A stretch of DNA of 64,000 nucleotides, from positions 6,696,001 to 6,760,000 of the forward strand of contig NW_027248940.1 of NCBI RefSeq assembly GCF_036711975.1, read 5' to 3'. The translations under genes and the position numbers were made by a program. The notes under the pieces are model-generated. The model was not told the origin of the DNA and searched no databases. It worked only from the letters and a program-made list of their open reading frames with translations. Shown one piece after another: positions 60,224-64,000 of the stretch; the first letter of the stretch is position 1; every line of letters starts with the position of its first letter. Source of the DNA: Onthophagus taurus (lineage: Eukaryota > Arthropoda > Insecta > Coleoptera > Scarabaeidae).

Positions 60224-61420
60224 ATGAGTATCTTAAACGTCTCGGATAAAGTAGAATTTGATAATTCACTCGTACGGATTCAGTATCATAATCATTTACC
60301 ATACTCATCAAATTCTTTTAACAATAGCGATGAAATTCGTATTGCAATTCAACAACAGGACGTTTACACGTTACCAAGTCAATCTTTTATTTACGTACAA
60401 GGGAAACTATTGAAAGATGACGGAACCGTTGATAAAGATTCAAAATTATCAGTAAATCCGATCGCTCATATGTTTAGTGAAGTACGATTTGAATGTGGAG
60501 GGAATGTAATTGACAGAGTAAGAAATCCAGGAATAGCTAGCACATTAAAAACTCTTTGCTCATTAACAAGATCGGAATACTATCATGCCTCTAATGCAGG
60601 TTTCGAATATCCAAATGTTAAAGTAAATGAAAATACAGGAGATTTTGATTTTTGTGTTCCCTTGAAATATTTTCTTGGTTTCGCAGAAGATTATAATAAA
60701 ATTTTGATAAATCTCCGCCAAGAACTAGTTTTAGTGCGCAGTAATTCAGACAACAATGTTATTGAAAGTCTTTTACCTAATGTGAAGTTTAATATTAATA
60801 AAATAGTATGGAAAGTCCCTCATGTTTCTGTAGCCGATGTTGAACGTTTAAAACTTTTAGAGTACATAGAACAAGGAATTGAATTAGACATGGGCTTTAG
60901 ATCATTTGATTTACATGAATACCCATCATTACCAAAAAGTAGACAACACACATGGACAATTAAAACATCTACTCAATTAGAAAAGCCCAGATACTTTATA
61001 TTAGGGTTTCAAATCAATAGAAAAGATAATCGTTCTGCATCACAATTTGACCACTGTGATTTAACAGATATGAAAGTGTTTTTAAATAGTGAGAAATATC
61101 CCTATGAAGCTTTAAATTTAAATTTTAAGACAGGTCAAATTGCAGTTTTATATGAAATGTATTGTAATTTCGCAAAGACCTATTACGATCGAGAACTTGC
61201 AGAACCAATGTTTAACAGAGATACATTTTTAGCACATACACCGATTATTGTAATTGATTGTTCACGGCAAAATGATATTTTAAATGTTGGAACCGTAGAT
61301 ATTCGCATTGGATTTGAAAAGAGTGAAGAGATACTTAATGCTACTTCGCTCTACTGTTTAATCTTACATGATAGAGTTTTCAAATATGTTCCTTTAGCTG
61401 GTATGATTAATCAAATATAG
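60224..61420 (+). CDS. MCP: Polinton-3 major capsid (hexon-like) protein
   Basis: 398 aa, open. MSILNVSDKVEF, SDEIRIAIQQQDVYTLPSQSF, FLGFAEDYNKI, IVWKVPHVSV, GFRSFDLHEYPSLP and CLILHDRVF align collinearly with 10534-11793. Capsid genes of this Polinton remain open although its enzymes are broken. Confidence 0.78.
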   Translation: MSILNVSDKVEFDNSLVRIQYHNHLPYSSNSFNNSDEIRIAIQQQDVYTLPSQSFIYVQGKLLKDDGTVDKDSKLSVNPIAHMFSEVRFECGGNVIDRVRNPGIASTLKTLCSLTRSEYYHASNAGFEYPNVKVNENTGDFDFCVPLKYFLGFAEDYNKILINLRQELVLVRSNSDNNVIESLLPNVKFNINKIVWKVPHVSVADVERLKLLEYIEQGIELDMGFRSFDLHEYPSLPKSRQHTWTIKTSTQLEKPRYFILGFQINRKDNRSASQFDHCDLTDMKVFLNSEKYPYEALNLNFKTGQIAVLYEMYCNFAKTYYDRELAEPMFNRDTFLAHTPIIVIDCSRQNDILNVGTVDIRIGFEKSEEILNATSLYCLILHDRVFKYVPLAGMINQI

Positions 61421-62401
61421 ATCAGTTTGTAAATAACTCTATGACAATAACATTAGGTTTTAATAAAGCAGATGAACTGGATTTTTATGTAAATAAAATA
61501 AAGTTAGTCGTATTTAAGTTGGCTGAAGTTTTATTAGAAATATTCCTAATTTCCTGCGCACGCGCATTCAAGCGACGAGAGGCACGCCTTTAGCGCTCAG
61601 CAAATTTCAATTTTAAAAATATAACAGTCCGTCAGGTAAATTTATTTTATTCATTATATATATTATTTTTTTTTAATTAAATGTATTACCTATTCTTATT
61701 CATCATCTGCGAGCGAGTTTCCTCTTATCTAATCTTCGCACATTTCCTACCGCATATTTCCTGCGATTCGTTAACGCGTCAACAACCGCCGCACTCGAAA
61801 GACCCGATTCAGTACGTTTTTAATGGCTGTTGATTCGTCTAGTTCGTAAATCACGATATAAAAGAAAATATTTAGTGCAATTTCGAGTACAACGGTCTTC
61901 CTCTTCTTTCTTTTTATTACGACAACAATGTGCGATAGCGAGGAAGAAGAAGAAGAAACAACCGTAGAAGTTACTGCATCACCTTTAGCTGAAACCTTCA
62001 ACCTACAACAACCACAGCGATGAAAGATGCATCTTCGATCATCAGAGGTTCAGTGTCTTTAATATGTTTAAATATATTAGGGTAGATGTTAAAACAAATT
62101 TGAAGAAAAGAAAATGTGTTTTAAAATAAATATATTAATTTTTATTTATTAAATTTGTGTTTTATTTATCCACCACACTCAAATCTAGGTGGCGCCATTG
62201 TATTTAAATTTTTCTATTTACTTTTCTAAAAATCTCTAGATCTAGTTACTTTTAATACCAACCTAATTTTTTTCCCCCAAACTTTGGTTCATACCCCTCC
62301 CTATACTTAATACATTGAAACGTGACGTCACCGCAGGATTGGCAATTAGAGGGCGCCGCGACCGCCATCTATAGGTTATCAGGGCAACCACACCCTTTTA
62401 G
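61421..62401. other. Non-coding right flank of Polinton-3
   Basis: The first 60 bp repeat a piece of the penton gene (LGFNKADELDF at 61453-61485). A 76-codon minus ORF (62001-61771) with SSSSSS and a basic/hydrophobic end is not recognised and has no support. GGTGGCGCC and GGGCGCCGCGACC motifs occur near 62190 and 62352. Nothing else seen. Confidence 0.5.
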
Positions 62402-62525
62402 TTTCACCACCCACCGCTAGGTGGCGTCGCACGAGGTAGGAAACCAACAACACATGCGCGTGTGACGTCACGAAGGAATGAAGGAATACTTCCGCTGCAG
62501 AACTCTCATTATTCCCCTACTAATA

Positions 62526-63556
62526 TCACAAATATGGTCAACAGAATTATCGGAACCAAAAGTGATAGAAAGTTCAAACATGGCTCAGAACGGCGTATAA
62601 CGTCATAATATCACGTTTTGGGCGCCTTTTGTTTCTTATCTCCAATATGCTCCAATATGTCATTTGGCGCCTGAATATCACAAATATGGTCCACAGAATT
62701 ACCAGAACCAAAAGTGATAGAAAGTTCAAACATGTCTCAGAACGGCGTATAACGTCATAATATCACGTTTTGGGCACATTTTGTGTTTTATCTCCAACAT
62801 GTCATTTGGCCCCTGAATATCACAAATATGGTCAATAGAATTATCGGAACCAAAAGTGATAGAAAGTTCAAACATGGCTCACAACGGTGTATAACGTCAT
62901 AATATCACGTTTTGGGCGCATTTTGTTTTTTATCTCCAACATGCTCCAATATGACATTTGGCGCCTGAATATCACAAATATGGTCCACAGAATTATCGGA
63001 ACCAAAAGTGATAGAAAGTTCAAACATGGCTCAAAACGGCGTATAACGTCATAATATTACGTTTTGGGCGCCTTTTGTTTTTTATCTCCAATATGCTCCA
63101 ATATGACATTTGGCCTCTGAATATCACATATATGGTCGACAGAATTAAGGAACCGAAAGTGATAGAAACTTCAAACATGTCTCAGAACGGCGTATAACGT
63201 CATAATATCACGTTTTGGGCACATTTTGTTTTTTATCTCCAACATGCTCCAACATATCATTTGGCGCCTGAACATCACAAATATGGTCAACAGAATTATC
63301 GGAACCAAAACTGATAGAAAGTTCAAATATGTCTCAGAACGGCGTATAACGTCATAATATCACGTTTTGGGCGCATTTTGTTTTTTATATCCAACATGCT
63401 CCAACATATCATTTGGCGCCTGAACATCACAAATATGGTCAACAGAATTATCGGAACCAAAAGTGATAGAAAGTTCAAACATGGCTCAGAACGGCGTATA
63501 ACGTCATAATATAACGTTTTGGGCACATTTTGTTTTTTATCTCCAACATGCTCCAA
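62526..63556. repeat. 152-bp satellite array, about 6.8 units
   Basis: Same satellite as 30329-32538; unit starts at 62604, 62756, 62898 (short unit, 142 bp), 63050, 63201, 63353 and 63505. Confidence 0.95.
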
Positions 63557-63695
63557 AGTAGTATAGATTCGCTGATTCATGAACCTCCTCCTCGAACCTG
63601 CGTTCTAGGAGGAGGTTCTTGAATCGGTAAATTTTTTGGGGGTCAGAGGAGGTTCGATGAAGAGAGGAGGAGGTCAATTAACTTGAGAAGGTCAT
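63557..63695. repeat. Polinton terminus fragment (inverted copy of 16156-16348)
   Basis: Begins AGTAGTATAGATTCGC exactly at the Polinton end and runs 139 bp to GAGAAGGTCAT. It keeps the terminal hairpin with two mismatches and lacks one subrepeat of about 54 bp. No second end or genes are attached. Confidence 0.92.
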
Positions 63696-63700
63696 CATTT

Positions 63701-64000
63701 CACCACCCACCGCTAGGTGGCGTCGCACGAGGTAGGAAACCAACAACACATGCGCGTGTGACGTCACGAAGGAATGAAGGAATACTTCCGCTGCAGAACT
63801 CTCATTATTCCCCTACTAATATCACAAATATGGTCAACAGAATTATCGGAACCAAAAGTGATAGAAAGTTCAAACATGGCTCAGAACGGCGTATAACGTC
63901 ATAATATCACGTTTTGGGCGCCTTTTGTTTCTTATCTCCAATATGCTCCAATATGTCATTTGGCGCCTGAATATCACAAATATGGTCCACAGAATTACCA
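63701..64000. repeat. Start of the second 1296-bp unit (head plus satellite)
   Basis: Repeats 62405-62704; the satellite resumes at about 63822 and continues beyond the window. No gene. Confidence 0.93.

Larger units (their letters stand above)
39406..61420. mobile_element. Polinton-3, decayed, rearranged and split by nested retroelements
   Basis: Carries diverged versions of the Polinton-1 integrase, SKFGKH-type protein, coiled-coil protein, PLA2, ATPase, core-like protein, protease, penton, small ORF and MCP. Several have frameshifts or stops. PolB is not seen. Capsid genes are on the plus strand, integrase and ATPase on the minus strand, unlike Polinton-1. The insertion 44908-59246 must be removed to read it. 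True ends are not determined. Confidence 0.85.
62405..63700. repeat. 1296-bp tandem unit containing satellite and a Polinton terminus
   Basis: The sequence from 62405 (CACCACCCACCGCTAGG) is repeated from 63701 without visible change to the window end. One full unit is 62405-63700: a unique head of about 120 bp, about 6.8 satellite units, then an inverted Polinton end. Confidence 0.93.

Noticed and set aside
61771-62001. 76-aa minus-strand ORF as a gene
   Set aside because: Low-complexity Ser run and no homologue or signal; kept only as a note in the spacer entry.

Overview
The window is transposon-dense DNA of an animal, most likely an insect. The reasons are AT-rich sequence, short GT-AG introns with a TACTAAT-like branch point, Ty3/gypsy, BEL/Pao and errantivirus-type LTR elements primed by metazoan tRNAs, a Penelope-like element, Polinton/Maverick (adintovirus-like) elements, and a short (CCTAA)n tract of the insect telomere type. 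I recognise no cellular host gene. The species cannot be named from the sequence.

Layout. (1) About 1-16348: Polinton-1, entering from the left and running to its right terminus. It carries protein-primed DNA polymerase B (with an intron), integrase, packaging ATPase, major and minor capsid proteins, a parvovirus-type PLA2/core-like protein, an adenain-type protease and several accessory genes. Nearly all frames are open. (2) 16349-24125: a young Ty3/gypsy retrotransposon (gag and pol open) whose 5' LTR is cut exactly at the Polinton-1 terminus, so Polinton-1 is the later insertion. (3) About 24690-37240: remnant of a second Polinton (PolB with two in-frame stops, integrase tail) interrupted by a 152-bp satellite array. 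A head-to-head pair of defective Penelope elements sits in that array. (4) 38.4-39.0 kb: Tc1/mariner scrap and a palindrome. (5) About 39.4-61.4 kb: third, decayed and rearranged Polinton. Its protease gene is split by an errantivirus-like gypsy element (44908-59246, gag-pol-env). That element is itself split by a BEL/Pao element (48870-55247) in pol and by a small inverted-repeat element (46544-46964) in env. (6) 62.4-64.0 kb: more 152-bp satellite inside a 1296-bp tandem duplication that has captured a Polinton terminus.

How the genes fit. In Polinton-1, PolB, integrase and the terminal repeats would replicate and insert the element. ATPase, capsid proteins, protease and the PLA2/core-like protein form a virion module, so this reads as an endogenous virus rather than a simple transposon. 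Its expression looks unusually elaborate. There is a ladder of non-coding micro-exons, a start codon created only by splicing, a canonical -1 frameshift heptamer joining the PLA2 protein to the protease, and stop/start overlaps around a conserved small ORF. The most striking gene is a 74-codon ORF (14280-14504) with the layout of the GADD34/PPP1R15 family (PP1-binding KVxF plus eIF2alpha-targeting W-E...D..RF..RI). It suggests that the Polinton can counter stress-induced translational arrest.

Limits: all homology calls are by eye. Spliced structures are predictions from splice-site consensus. Function is inferred from motifs, synteny and comparison of the copies within the window.
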